DNA of 64,000 nucleotides from Thermoanaerobacterium thermosaccharolyticum DSM 571 (GCF_000145615.1 NC_014410.1:1344001-1408000); one strand, 5' to 3'. Positions 16,299 through 25,396 are shown, numbered from the stretch's first letter. Numbers and translations are program-made. The notes: generated by a model from the letters alone, not told the origin.

Positions 16299-16932
16299 AA
16301 TTTGCATGTAGATAGATGACATTTAAATAATTGCTTTTAAATTTAATTATTTTAACAGGTCCAATATCTATTTTATTACCGCATTTAAGACAATAAAGAT
16401 TTTTATTTTTTTTAAGCTCTGAATAGGATTCATCAATTTCAAGTGAGCCATACTTTATAAAGCTTTTCCAACCTGTTTTGCATAATTTATATCTATTATT
16501 ATAATCTGCATATACCCATTTTAATAACCTATGAAAATGAAACGGATATTTAGTGTAGCTCAGAAATCTTTTGGAAAGCCCTAATGATAAAGCGTAATCT
16601 TCAAAAGTTTTTTCAATTTTGTCTTGTAGAGGATTCAATATTTTTGTGCTTTTATAATTGTATCCATTAGTTTTGAAATAATCCCTTAAGCAGTCAAACA
16701 TGTAGCCTCTGCAAACATATATTTCTTCTTTTTTACCTACGTTCATCATGTTTAAATATTTTATTGCAATTTCAGCTGCTTTTTTTAAATACAGTTTATT
16801 GCTAAAATTATCTTTTGTGTAATATTCTATGGGAATTATATCATAATGATATTCATTTGTTTCAACTCTCATAACACCTATACATGTTCCACCAACTAAA
16901 CTTCCGCTTCCGGCATCGTCGATTTGTATCAC
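16294..16932 (-). CDS. Uncharacterised protein with possible zinc site
   Basis: 212-aa protein of unknown function, the only minus-strand gene in the first 36.9 kb. The N-terminus (IQIDDAGSGSLVGGTCIGVMRVET) looks like a beta hairpin with paired aspartates, reminiscent of RNase H-like folds; that is inference. At the C-terminus, C181-x2-C184 and H209-x2-C212 could form a zinc site. The centre is basic and aromatic (KYPFHFHRLLKWVYADYNNRYKLCKTGW). A GTG start follows AAGGAG. It is divergent from surE. Confidence 0.75.
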   Translation of the reverse strand: MIQIDDAGSGSLVGGTCIGVMRVETNEYHYDIIPIEYYTKDNFSNKLYLKKAAEIAIKYLNMMNVGKKEEIYVCRGYMFDCLRDYFKTNGYNYKSTKILNPLQDKIEKTFEDYALSLGLSKRFLSYTKYPFHFHRLLKWVYADYNNRYKLCKTGWKSFIKYGSLEIDESYSELKKNKNLYCLKCGNKIDIGPVKIIKFKSNYLNVIYLHANC

Positions 16933-17029
16933 AATATCACTCCTTGCTTATATTTTAATTTTATATTAAAATCAAATTAATTATTCAATTCAATGTGGAC
17001 CGTGAGAATATATTAATAGGAGGATATTT

Positions 17030-17782
17030 ATGAATGTTTTATTAACAAATGATGATGGCATTCTATCTCCAGGTATAAATAAATTAGCTGATATTTTAAA
17101 AGGAAGCTACAATGTAGTTGTTGTTGCACCTGATAGGGAAAGAAGTGCTGTAGGACATGCTATAACAATGCATAAACCATTAAGGATAAAAAAAATTAAA
17201 GATGAAGAAAATTTAAAAATATTTCATGCAAATGGAACACCATCAGATTGTGTGAAACTAGGAATAGATGTTGTTATGAAAGATAAACCGGATATTATAG
17301 TGTCTGGCATAAATGATGGCTTTAACTTAGGTACAGATATATTATATTCTGGAACAGTATCAGCTGCGATGGAAGGTTCAATAAACGGCTTTTCTTCTAT
17401 TGCAATATCTTTAGAAGCAGGTTCAGATATAACAGATAAAGCTTTATTATTTATTAAAAAACTTATTAAAAGTGTTGCTAAAAATGGATTACCGAAAAAT
17501 GCACTATTAAATGTCAATATACCAAATATAAGTGATAATTATAGTGGTGTCAAAATTACAAAATTGGGGTATAGAAATTATGTTGAGAATTTTACAAGAA
17601 GAATAGATCCTCATGGCAGAGAGTATTACTGGCTTGCTGGAAAAGTTTTAGAAAATATTAACGAAGAAGATAGTGATATAGTAGCTGTGAAAAATGGTTT
17701 CATTTCTATTACTCCAATACAGTTTGACTTAACAATGTATAATTTAATTGATACTTTAAAAAAATGGGATATACAAATTTAA
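17030..17782 (+). CDS. surE: 5'/3'-nucleotidase SurE
   Basis: 250-aa metal-dependent nucleoside monophosphate phosphatase. Family motifs are the N-terminal LLTNDDGILSPGI, APDRERSAVGHAIT, the GTPSDCVKLG segment, and VSGINDGFNLGTDILYSGTVSAAMEG. The ribosome site is AGGAGG. It stands as a single gene. Role in nucleotide recycling and stress survival is known from the family only. Confidence 0.95.
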   Translation: MNVLLTNDDGILSPGINKLADILKGSYNVVVVAPDRERSAVGHAITMHKPLRIKKIKDEENLKIFHANGTPSDCVKLGIDVVMKDKPDIIVSGINDGFNLGTDILYSGTVSAAMEGSINGFSSIAISLEAGSDITDKALLFIKKLIKSVAKNGLPKNALLNVNIPNISDNYSGVKITKLGYRNYVENFTRRIDPHGREYYWLAGKVLENINEEDSDIVAVKNGFISITPIQFDLTMYNLIDTLKKWDIQI

Positions 17783-17918
17783 TATTTTTGATGCAAGAAA
17801 TTTATCAAAAATATCATTGGCATTTTTTATTCATCGATTGCAGGATTTTTTAATTGCATATAGAATATTTTATATAAATAGAAAAATGATTAAACCAATA
17901 ATAGAAAGGACATAAACG

Positions 17919-18782
17919 ATGGATAAAAATGAAGATATAATAAAAAGAATACAAAATAACTATACTCAATTAAGCAAAAGCCAAAAAATTATAGCAGAAT
18001 ACATAATAAATCATTATGATAAAGCTGCTTTTATGACAGCAGCAAAGTTGGGTAATAGTATTAATATCAGTGAATCTACTGTTGTAAGATTCGCAAATAC
18101 TTTGGGGTATGACGGCTATCCTGAGTTACAAAGTGCTTTACAAGAATTAATAAAAAATAAATTGACTACTGTTCAAAGGCTTGAGATGACAGATGAAACT
18201 GACGAAGTTTCTATTTTAAATAATGTGCTAAAATCCGATATTGAAAATATCAAAGAGACAAAAGAAGAAATAGATAAAAACTCATTTAAAGAAGTTGTTG
18301 ATAATATTTTTAAAGCAAAAAAGATATATATTATTGGATTTAGAAGTTCTACTGCAATAGCTGAATATTTAGGGTTTTATTTAAATTTAATACTTGAAAA
18401 TGTGATATTAGTAAAACCCGGAATATCTGATGTTTTTGAGCAAATGCTTCGCGTAGATTCTAATGATTTGGTAATTGGAATTGGCTTTCCGAGGTATTCA
18501 AAGAGAACACTGGAAGTGTTGAAATATGCTAAATCGCAAAATGCTAAAATAGTTGCGATAACTGACAGCCTTATATCTCCGCTTACAGAAATTGCAGATG
18601 AAATATTATTAGCAAAAAGCAATATGGCATCTTTTGTTGATTCGTTAGTAGCTCCATTAAGCTTAATAAATGCACTTATTGTTTCTGTCGGCATAAGAGA
18701 AAAAGATAAAATAACAGATACATTTGAAAAGTTAGAAAATATCTGGAACGAATACGAAATTTATTTATCGAAAAATGCTTAA
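17919..18782 (+). CDS. MurR/RpiR family transcriptional regulator
   Basis: 287-aa regulator. The N-terminal RpiR helix-turn-helix (about 1-77) contains SKSQKIIAEYIINHYDKAAFMTAAKLG and SESTVVRFANTLGYDGYPELQ. The SIS sugar-isomerase domain (about 115-255) should bind a phosphosugar effector. No sugar-use operon lies beside it, so its targets are probably elsewhere. The next gene is a histidine phosphatase, separated by a terminator. Confidence 0.9.
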   Translation: MDKNEDIIKRIQNNYTQLSKSQKIIAEYIINHYDKAAFMTAAKLGNSINISESTVVRFANTLGYDGYPELQSALQELIKNKLTTVQRLEMTDETDEVSILNNVLKSDIENIKETKEEIDKNSFKEVVDNIFKAKKIYIIGFRSSTAIAEYLGFYLNLILENVILVKPGISDVFEQMLRVDSNDLVIGIGFPRYSKRTLEVLKYAKSQNAKIVAITDSLISPLTEIADEILLAKSNMASFVDSLVAPLSLINALIVSVGIREKDKITDTFEKLENIWNEYEIYLSKNA

Positions 18783-18797
18783 AAATTGTATTTTATA

Positions 18798-18829
18798 TAA
18801 ATGCCTATGAGGCATTTAATTATTTTTTA
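18798..18829 (+). terminator. Rho-independent terminator after the RpiR gene
   Basis: TAAATGCC and GGCATTTA form an 8-bp stem with a TATGA loop, followed by ATTATTTTTTA. Confidence 0.8.
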
Positions 18830-18840
18830 GGAGGGTATAG

Positions 18841-19464
18841 ATGTCTACTCGATTATTTATTGTACGACACGGTGAGACATCGTGGAATAAGTTAAAAAAG
18901 ATTCAGGGTATTAGCAATGTTGATCTTACTGATGAAGGAGTAAAACAAGCTTATTTACTTTCACAGAGATTAAAATACGAAAAAATAGATGTAATATTTT
19001 CAAGTGATTTAGATAGGGCGTATAAAACCGCATCTTTGATTGCAAAAGAATTTGATTTAGATGTAATAAAATTACAGGAATTTAGAGAAATATCTTTTGG
19101 TGTATGGGAAGGCCTTACAATTGATGAAATAGAAAAGTTGTATAAAGATTTATATCATACATGGAGGACAAATCCTTCTGAAGCCATAATTGATGGAGCA
19201 GAAAAGCTGGAAGCCGTACAGAAGAGAATATTAAGCATGACGTATAAAATAGTAGAACAATATAAAAATAAAAATATATTAATTGTTTCACATGGTACAT
19301 CTATAAAGGCTCTTATTTTAGGTTTACTGAATTTGGATTTGAGCTTTTACCCCAAAATAAGGCAAGACAATACAGCTTTAAATATAATAGATATAAAAGA
19401 TGATGGCAAGTGTGTGCTTGTACTGTTAAATGATACGTGTCACTTAAGGAGCGGTAATAATTGA
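18841..19464 (+). CDS. Histidine phosphatase family protein (phosphoglycerate mutase-like)
   Basis: 207-aa phosphatase of the GpmB/CobC/PhoE branch. The catalytic phospho-histidine lies in IVRHGETSWN near the N-terminus. The second conserved pair is in FSSDLDRAYKTA and FGVWEGLT, and the second histidine is in VSHGTSIKAL. Such proteins are often broad phosphatases rather than glycolytic mutases; the substrate is not predictable. Its stop overlaps the next start by four bases. Confidence 0.88.
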   Translation: MSTRLFIVRHGETSWNKLKKIQGISNVDLTDEGVKQAYLLSQRLKYEKIDVIFSSDLDRAYKTASLIAKEFDLDVIKLQEFREISFGVWEGLTIDEIEKLYKDLYHTWRTNPSEAIIDGAEKLEAVQKRILSMTYKIVEQYKNKNILIVSHGTSIKALILGLLNLDLSFYPKIRQDNTALNIIDIKDDGKCVLVLLNDTCHLRSGNN

Positions 19465-20678
19465 AAAAAGTGTTTGTTATTGGTTGTGGTGCGGCAGGAA
19501 TGATGGCTGCATTGATGAGCTCTATTAAAGGCAATAAAGTAACTATATTTGAAAAAAATGATAGACCTGGCAAGAAGCTGTTGATAACAGGCAAAGGCAG
19601 GTGCAATGTAACTAACACCGCAACAATAAAAGAATTTATAGAAAATACTCCAACAAATGGTAAATTTCTTTATAGCGCATTGAATAGATTTTCAAATAGT
19701 GATTTGATTGAGTTCTTAAATAAGAATGGTCTTATGACTAAAGTTGAAAGAGGAGGAAGAGTTTTTCCTGTTTCAGATAGATCAAAAGATGTCTTAGATG
19801 TGCTTTTAAAACTGATTAAGGCAAATGGGATAGATATTCATTACAATGCCAGAGTTACTGATATTTTATCTGATAGTTCGCGCGTGTTAGGTATAGTTGT
19901 AAATGGAAAAAAGGAGTATTGCGATAGCATAATTTTGTCAACTGGCGGATTGTCATATCCATCAACTGGATCTACAGGAGATGGATATGATATGGCAAAA
20001 AAGTTAGGACATACAATTATAGATCTGCATCCTGCCTTAGTCCCGTTTGTAACTGCTGAAGATGTAAGTGGAATGATGGGATTATCACTTAAAAATATTA
20101 ATGCAAAATTGTACGTAAATGATAAGTTTATAAAAGAAGAATTTGGGGAAATGCTTTTTACGCATTTTGGACTGTCCGGACCTGTTATATTAACATTAAG
20201 CAGTTATATTAAGAATATTAATAAAAGTAATGTTGTTATAAAATTGGATTTAAAGCCGGCTTTAACATATGAAAAACTTAATGATAGAATACAAAGAGAT
20301 TTTAAAAAGTATTTAAAGAAAGAATTTAAAAATTCTTTAAATGATTTACTACCACGTTCCTTAACTCCATATGTAATTAAACAAAGCGGTATTAATCCTG
20401 ATAAAAAGGTTTCGGAAGTATCAAAATTAGAAAGAAATGCTCTGGTGCATGCTTTAAAAGAACTTGTATTCCACGTAATATCAAAAAGACCTATAAAAGA
20501 AGCTATTATTACTTCTGGAGGAGTAAGTACAAAAGAGATAAATCCTAAGACAATGGAATCTCGATTAATTAAAGGACTATTTTTTGCTGGTGAGATAATT
20601 GATGTTGACGCGTTAACAGGTGGATATAATCTTCAAATATCTTTTTCAACCGGTTATTTAGCTGGAATAAATTCTTAA
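19461..20678 (+). CDS. HI0933/BaiN (YhiN) family NAD(P)/FAD oxidoreductase
   Basis: 405-aa flavoprotein of the HI0933-like family. It has the N-terminal VIGCGAAGMMAALMSSIKG dinucleotide fold, GKKLLITGKGRCNVTN (a family hallmark), the TGGLSYPSTGSTGDGYDMAKKLGH motif, and the C-terminal GGVSTKEINPKTMESRLIKGLFFAGE segment. The TTG start is coupled to the preceding phosphatase stop. Most relatives in Firmicutes are uncharacterised, so no reaction is assigned. Confidence 0.9.
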   Translation: MKKVFVIGCGAAGMMAALMSSIKGNKVTIFEKNDRPGKKLLITGKGRCNVTNTATIKEFIENTPTNGKFLYSALNRFSNSDLIEFLNKNGLMTKVERGGRVFPVSDRSKDVLDVLLKLIKANGIDIHYNARVTDILSDSSRVLGIVVNGKKEYCDSIILSTGGLSYPSTGSTGDGYDMAKKLGHTIIDLHPALVPFVTAEDVSGMMGLSLKNINAKLYVNDKFIKEEFGEMLFTHFGLSGPVILTLSSYIKNINKSNVVIKLDLKPALTYEKLNDRIQRDFKKYLKKEFKNSLNDLLPRSLTPYVIKQSGINPDKKVSEVSKLERNALVHALKELVFHVISKRPIKEAIITSGGVSTKEINPKTMESRLIKGLFFAGEIIDVDALTGGYNLQISFSTGYLAGINS

Positions 20679-20749
20679 TAAAAAGTCTCCTTTCGCATTT
20701 TTTTATATATTTTGCATAAAATATATAAGAATGCATAAGGAGGATTATT

Positions 20750-21214
20750 ATGGGAAAAAGAATAAAAAAATCAGGGCATGTGTATTTTATCAGCTTTGAT
20801 AATTTAATAGCTTTTTTTGTCATGGCTGGTTTTTTAACAGTAATAATTACGCAGGTACTTATGTTAAATGATAATATCAGGGTCTTTTTAAATTCAACTG
20901 AAAAAATAGAAGGCATTAATATCAATACATATTTATCAAAGGATGGTACGTTGAAACTAGAATTAGTTAATATGGAAAAAGCACCGAGTGCATATGTACT
21001 TATAAATGGTGATCCGAAGTATAGCTTTAAAAATAAATCTGTGGATATTAGCATTAAACAGGGAGAGCTGATAGAAATCGATGGAACAAAATATAAACAA
21101 ACATTGTATATTAAAGTTGCTGATTCAAGTGATAATGTAATAGAACCGCAAAGAACTGCAGTGGTAAAAGTTAATGGGGATATTGAAGTTGTTGGGCGTG
21201 TAAGGTTAAAATGA
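20750..21214 (+). CDS. Unknown single-span membrane protein
   Basis: 154 aa. A short basic N-terminus is followed by one transmembrane segment (about residues 17-38, NLIAFFVMAGFLTVIITQVLML). A predicted extracytoplasmic beta-rich domain then carries repeated short strands (LKLELVNMEK, YVLINGDPKYSF, LYIKVADSSD, VVKVNGDIEVVG), somewhat like a DUF4115-type domain. I recognise no certain family. It has a clean AAGGAGG start and its own terminator. Confidence 0.75.
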   Translation: MGKRIKKSGHVYFISFDNLIAFFVMAGFLTVIITQVLMLNDNIRVFLNSTEKIEGININTYLSKDGTLKLELVNMEKAPSAYVLINGDPKYSFKNKSVDISIKQGELIEIDGTKYKQTLYIKVADSSDNVIEPQRTAVVKVNGDIEVVGRVRLK

Positions 21215-21235
21215 TGTTGTTATAACATCATTTTT
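21211..21235 (+). terminator. Rho-independent terminator
   Basis: ATGATGTT and AACATCAT form an 8-bp stem overlapping the stop codon, followed by a T-run. Confidence 0.85.
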
Positions 21236-21282
21236 ACTATATAATTATAAAAAGAGGATAAAAGAAAGGAGTATGATGTCCT

Positions 21283-22275
21283 ATAAAAGCAATTAGAGGC
21301 GCAATAACGACTGAAAATACAAAAGAAGACATTTTTAAAGATACAATTAATCTTATAGATGAGATCTTTCGCTGTAACGAAATTAAACCTAACGATGTTG
21401 TATTGATATTTTTTAGTGCCACAAAAGATATTAATTCTGCATATCCAGCCGAAGCATTAAGACACCATGGAATTACTGATATTCCTATGATGTGTTTTCA
21501 GGAAATGGACGTTTCAGGTAGCCTTGAAAAATGTATTCGAGTTATTGTATTTATTAATTGTAATGATGATAAGAAAGTTAAGCATTTGTATTTAAAGAAT
21601 GCAAAATTGTTAAGACCGGATTTATTGAATATAAAAGTTGCTATTGATGGTCCAGCCGGTGCAGGAAAGAGCACAGTCGCTAAAAAGCTAGCAGAAAAGC
21701 TTAATTTCACCTATATAGATACAGGTGCAATGTACAGAGCTTTGACATATAAGACTATCATTGAAGATATTGACATAAATAATAAAGATAAAATTGTAGA
21801 ATTGGCTTCCAAAATTGATATTAAATTAGAAAATGATAGAGTATTGTTGGATGGTATAGACATTTCAAATGAAATAAGAACCCCGATTGTTTCAGAGAAA
21901 GTGTCATTAATTTCTAAGATACCTGAAGTAAGGGAAATAATGGTAAATTTGCAGAGACAATTGGCGAACAATGGTAGCGTTATAATGGATGGAAGAGACA
22001 TAGCAACAGTTGTGATGCCTAATGCACAATTTAAATTTTTTTTAACAGCCAGTGCTGAGGTAAGAGCAATGCGGAGATATAATGAATTAGTAGAGAAAAA
22101 AATTTCCGTTAGTTATGATGATATATTAAGGGACATTAAAAAAAGAGATAAAATTGATATGGAAAGAGACATTGCACCTTTAAAAAAGTCTGATGATTCC
22201 ATTGTAATTGACACATCAGACATGACGATAGAAGAAGTTGTTTGTAAAATGTATGATATTATTGTTAGTAAATAA
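21283..22275 (+). CDS. cmk: Chorismate mutase (AroH class)-cytidylate kinase fusion, atypical start
   Basis: 330-aa bifunctional protein. Residues 1-117 are an AroH-fold chorismate mutase. All active-site positions are recognisable: Arg in AIRGA, Arg in EALRHH, Cys and Glu in MCFQEMD, Arg in KCIRV, Tyr in HLYL and Arg in LLRPD. Residues 118-330 are CMP/dCMP kinase with the P-loop IDGPAGAGKST, DTGAMYRA and IMDGRDIATVV. The first standard start codon in frame (TTG 21403) would delete the first third of AroH. Upstream, only ATA 21283 is available, 11 nt after AAAGGAG. Two ATGs at 21273/21276 are in another frame and stop after seven codons. Next genes are plsC, ispH and rpsA. Confidence 0.88.
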   Translation: MKAIRGAITTENTKEDIFKDTINLIDEIFRCNEIKPNDVVLIFFSATKDINSAYPAEALRHHGITDIPMMCFQEMDVSGSLEKCIRVIVFINCNDDKKVKHLYLKNAKLLRPDLLNIKVAIDGPAGAGKSTVAKKLAEKLNFTYIDTGAMYRALTYKTIIEDIDINNKDKIVELASKIDIKLENDRVLLDGIDISNEIRTPIVSEKVSLISKIPEVREIMVNLQRQLANNGSVIMDGRDIATVVMPNAQFKFFLTASAEVRAMRRYNELVEKKISVSYDDILRDIKKRDKIDMERDIAPLKKSDDSIVIDTSDMTIEEVVCKMYDIIVSK

Positions 22276-22288
22276 AGGGGGACAACTG

Positions 22289-22867
22289 ATGTTTTATTAT
22301 ATCGCAAAATACATTGTTCTCTTTATTATAAATGTAATTTTCAGGATAGAAGTTGAAGGTTATGAGAATATTCCTAAAGATGGGCCTATAATTATTTGCC
22401 CAAATCATATAAGTTTTCTGGATCCACCTATTATTGGAGCAGTTTTTACACGAAGAATATTTTTTATGGCAAAAGCCGAGCTTTTTAAAAATCCTATTTT
22501 TAAATTTGTTTTAAGCAATGGATTAGGTGCATTCCCAGTAAAAAGAGGCACATCTGATTTAGCCGCTATCAAAATTGCCTTAAATCACTTAAAAAATGGA
22601 CATGTTGTAGGGATTTTTCCTGAAGGTACCAGGAGTAAAACAGGTGAACTTCAAAAAGCAGAGCCAGGTGTATCATTGTTATCAGTTAAAGGTAAGGCAC
22701 CTGTTTTACCAATTGGAATAAAGTCAACATATAAGCTATTTTCAAAAGTTGTGATAAAAATTGGTAAGCCTATTTATTTTGATGAATATCAAAATGTTCA
22801 TTTGACGTCTCAAGATATGGCAAATATAGGTGAAAAGATTATGTTTGAAATTTCTAAATTGATCTAG
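22289..22867 (+). CDS. plsC: 1-acyl-sn-glycerol-3-phosphate acyltransferase
   Basis: 192-aa membrane-associated acyltransferase completing phosphatidic acid. The catalytic H-x4-D box is in PNHISFLDPP and the substrate-binding block is FPEGTRSKTG. A single N-terminal hydrophobic segment anchors it. ATG 22289 follows AAAGGGGG; an upstream GTG (22238) would lie inside cmk and is not supported. The cmk-plsC-ispH-rpsA order is common in clostridia. Confidence 0.93.
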   Translation: MFYYIAKYIVLFIINVIFRIEVEGYENIPKDGPIIICPNHISFLDPPIIGAVFTRRIFFMAKAELFKNPIFKFVLSNGLGAFPVKRGTSDLAAIKIALNHLKNGHVVGIFPEGTRSKTGELQKAEPGVSLLSVKGKAPVLPIGIKSTYKLFSKVVIKIGKPIYFDEYQNVHLTSQDMANIGEKIMFEISKLI

Positions 22868-22876
22868 GAGGATATA

Positions 22877-23737
22877 ATGAAAATATTAATAGCAGATAAT
22901 GCAGGGTTTTGCTTTGGTGTAAAAAGAGCCGTAAAAGTAGCGTATGATCAAATAAATCGAGATGATAATAGACGGACATATACTTATGGGGAACTTATAC
23001 ACAATCCACAAGTAGTAAGGGATTTAGAAGATAAGGGAATAAAAACAATAGATGGAATTGATAATTTAAAAGAAAATGATAGAATAATTATTAGAACTCA
23101 TGGTATACCAGAGAAAACATATAAAGATTTAAAAGAGAAAAAAATTGAATTAATTGATATGACTTGTCCTTTTGTAAAGAGAGTCCAAAAGATAGTAAAT
23201 GGTTATTATAAAAAAGGTTATACTATCGTTATAATAGGCGATAAAAATCATCCAGAAGTCATAGGAGTAAATGGATGGTGCGACAATTCAGCTTATGTGA
23301 TAGAATCAGTAAATGACGTTCAATTGCTACCGTATATTGACAAGGCTTGCGTTGTGGCACAGACAACGATAACACAAAAAATGTGGGAAGATAGTTTGAA
23401 TTTATTAAAACTTAAAGTTAATGAATTGGTATCATTTAATACAATATGTGATGCTACAAACAAAAGGCAATCATCTGCTGAAGAGATATCTAAAAAAGCT
23501 GATGTGATGATTGTTATCGGTGGGAAAAACAGTTCGAATACTCAAAAATTAAAAAGAATATGCGAAAAGAATTGTAAGAGAACTATTCAGGTGGAGAACG
23601 CTGACGAAATTGATTTAAGTATTTTTAATGATAATGATATTGTAGGTATTACTGCAGGTGCTTCAACGCCAGATTATTTAATACAAGAAGTGATAAACAA
23701 AATTGCAATTAATAGAAAGGAAGATACTAATGGATGA
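22877..23737 (+). CDS. ispH: 4-hydroxy-3-methylbut-2-enyl diphosphate reductase
   Basis: 286-aa [4Fe-4S] enzyme of the last step of the MEP isoprenoid pathway, forming IPP and DMAPP. The three cluster cysteines are visible in GFCFGVKRAV, DMTCPFVKRVQ and NTICDATNKRQ. Other family marks are the YTYGELIHNP and THGIPE segments and the C-terminal TAGASTPDYLI. The stop overlaps the rpsA start by eight bases, so the two are translationally coupled. In some clostridia they are fused. Confidence 0.96.
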   Translation: MKILIADNAGFCFGVKRAVKVAYDQINRDDNRRTYTYGELIHNPQVVRDLEDKGIKTIDGIDNLKENDRIIIRTHGIPEKTYKDLKEKKIELIDMTCPFVKRVQKIVNGYYKKGYTIVIIGDKNHPEVIGVNGWCDNSAYVIESVNDVQLLPYIDKACVVAQTTITQKMWEDSLNLLKLKVNELVSFNTICDATNKRQSSAEEISKKADVMIVIGGKNSSNTQKLKRICEKNCKRTIQVENADEIDLSIFNDNDIVGITAGASTPDYLIQEVINKIAINRKEDTNG

Positions 23738-24818
23738 TTTTATGGATGAATATTCTTTTAATCTAATTCATGCAGGTGATATTGTTAAAGGTAAAATTAT
23801 AAAAATACTTAGTGATGGGATTATAGCGGATATTAGCTATAAGGCCGATGCATATGTTCCTAAAGACCAATTGTCATTAGATCCAAATTTAGATATTAAC
23901 AAATTTTTTAATGTAGGAGATGAGATTGATCTTTACATAGTTAAAAGAGAAGATGAAAACGGTGATGTATTAGCATCAAAGATAAAAGCAGATACAGAAT
24001 TAGCAAAAGAAAAACTAGATACAGCATATAAAAATGGTAATATTTTAAGTGGAAAAATCATAGAAATAATCAAAGGCGGAGTACTAGCTGATATTTTAGG
24101 TGTAAAAGCATTTATACCTGCGTCACAGCTTGATATACATTATGTAAATAACTTAAACGATTATCTAGGGGAAAATGTCAAAGTAAAAATTATAGATTAT
24201 ATACCGAATAAAAAGTTGATAGCATCTCAAAAAGTTGTATTAGAAGAGGAAAAGTTAAAAAAGAAAGAAGAATTGTTGAAAACTTTACAAGAGGGACAAG
24301 TAATTCAAGGTGTAGTAAAATCTATAACTAAATTTGGTGCATTTATAGATATAGGTGGTATAGATGGACTAATACCTTTAAGTGAAATTTCATGGGTCAG
24401 AAATAAAAATATAAATGATATATTGCATATTGGCGAAAAAGTAGATGCATATGTTGAAAGAATAGATAAAGAAAAGGTCACATTAAGTTTGAGGAAACTC
24501 ATTCCTGATCCTTGGACAACTATTAGTGCAAAATTTAAAGTTGGCGACGTCATCTTGGGTAAAATAGTAAACATAACAACTTTCGGCATATTTGTAGATA
24601 TTAGTGATGGGGTAGAAGGTCTTGTACACAAAAGCGATTTATTAAAAAATATTAAAGAATACAGAATTGGGGAAAATATTTCGGTTGAAATACTGAATAT
24701 TGATACTAATAATAAAAAGATGAGTCTAAGAGAAATCGATAAAAATAACGAATCCTATGAATTAGAAAGAGAAGAGTTGAATGTATCTATTATAGATAGA
24801 CTTCAAAGTATAAAATAA
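23730..24818 (+). CDS. rpsA: S1 RNA-binding domain protein (ribosomal protein S1 type)
   Basis: 362-aa protein with four S1 OB-fold repeats: AGDIVKGKIIKIL (about 10-75), NILSGKIIEIIKGG (about 95-165), GQVIQGVVKSITKFGAFIDIGG (about 185-255) and GDVILGKIVNITTFGIFVDI (about 270-340). The last two match the canonical pattern best. It is shorter than the six-repeat enterobacterial S1, as in other Firmicutes. ATG 23730 follows AAAGGAAG and overlaps ispH. Confidence 0.9.
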   Translation: MDDFMDEYSFNLIHAGDIVKGKIIKILSDGIIADISYKADAYVPKDQLSLDPNLDINKFFNVGDEIDLYIVKREDENGDVLASKIKADTELAKEKLDTAYKNGNILSGKIIEIIKGGVLADILGVKAFIPASQLDIHYVNNLNDYLGENVKVKIIDYIPNKKLIASQKVVLEEEKLKKKEELLKTLQEGQVIQGVVKSITKFGAFIDIGGIDGLIPLSEISWVRNKNINDILHIGEKVDAYVERIDKEKVTLSLRKLIPDPWTTISAKFKVGDVILGKIVNITTFGIFVDISDGVEGLVHKSDLLKNIKEYRIGENISVEILNIDTNNKKMSLREIDKNNESYELEREELNVSIIDRLQSIK

Positions 24819-24845
24819 TTATTCATGGGTGTTATGTAAAATAGC

Positions 24846-24873
24846 TTGACAAAAGAAAAAAATCTGATAAAAT
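24846..24873 (+). promoter_or_regulatory. Sigma-A type promoter upstream of speD
   Basis: Consensus TTGACA (24846-24851), a 16-nt spacer and TAAAAT (24868-24873) lie about 50 bases before speD. Confidence 0.7.
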
Positions 24874-24925
24874 TTATCTTATTGAATATCCGTACTTTTA
24901 AAATGCGAGGAGGCAAGATAATAGA

Positions 24926-25300
24926 ATGAATGCTTTGGGTCGCCATATATTGGCAGAAATTTATGGTTGCGATGAAAATGTTCTTGATGATTGTGAATTA
25001 ATAGAAGACATAATGGTAAAAGCAGCTATTGAAGCAGGTGCTGAAGTTCGTGAAGTTGCTTTCCATAAATTCAGCCCCCAGGGCGTTAGTGGAGTTGTAG
25101 TTATTTCAGAATCACATATAACAATTCATACTTGGCCGGAACTAGGGTATGCAGCCGTTGATGTGTTTACCTGTGGAAATAATGTGAATCCTTGGAATGC
25201 ATGTAATTATTTAACGAAAATGCTAAAGGCAAAAAATATGACCGCTACTGAGGTAAAAAGAGGGGTTTTTGAGCAACCTGTCAAAGTTGTAAATATGTAA
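24926..25300 (+). CDS. speD: S-adenosylmethionine decarboxylase proenzyme
   Basis: 124-aa prokaryotic-type (SpeH) AdoMet decarboxylase that supplies the aminopropyl donor for SpeE. It self-cleaves to form a pyruvoyl cofactor; the site is the Glu-Ser bond in VISESHITIHTWPE (Ser about 64). Cys in VFTCGN is the conserved proton donor. It is monocistronic, with a good promoter and terminator and a GGAGG about 12 nt before the ATG. It lies apart from speE-speB at 12.6-14.3 kb. Confidence 0.95.
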   Translation: MNALGRHILAEIYGCDENVLDDCELIEDIMVKAAIEAGAEVREVAFHKFSPQGVSGVVVISESHITIHTWPELGYAAVDVFTCGNNVNPWNACNYLTKMLKAKNMTATEVKRGVFEQPVKVVNM

Positions 25301-25396
25301 TTTTATAAAATTTATTTTTATGTATATTTGATATTTAATGTGTTAATAATATTAATGAACCTCACAAAATACATTGAGACCCCCTTTACATCATTT

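Noticed and set aside
17783-17813. Inverted repeat TATTTTTGAT / ATCAAAAATA after surE
   Set aside because: Low stability and no T-run; I could not call it a terminator.
20704-20727. Palindrome TATATATTTT-GCAT-AAAATATATA before the membrane-protein gene
   Set aside because: Pure A-T stem without a clean T-run; likely a chance AT palindrome, at most a weak terminator for the flavoprotein gene.
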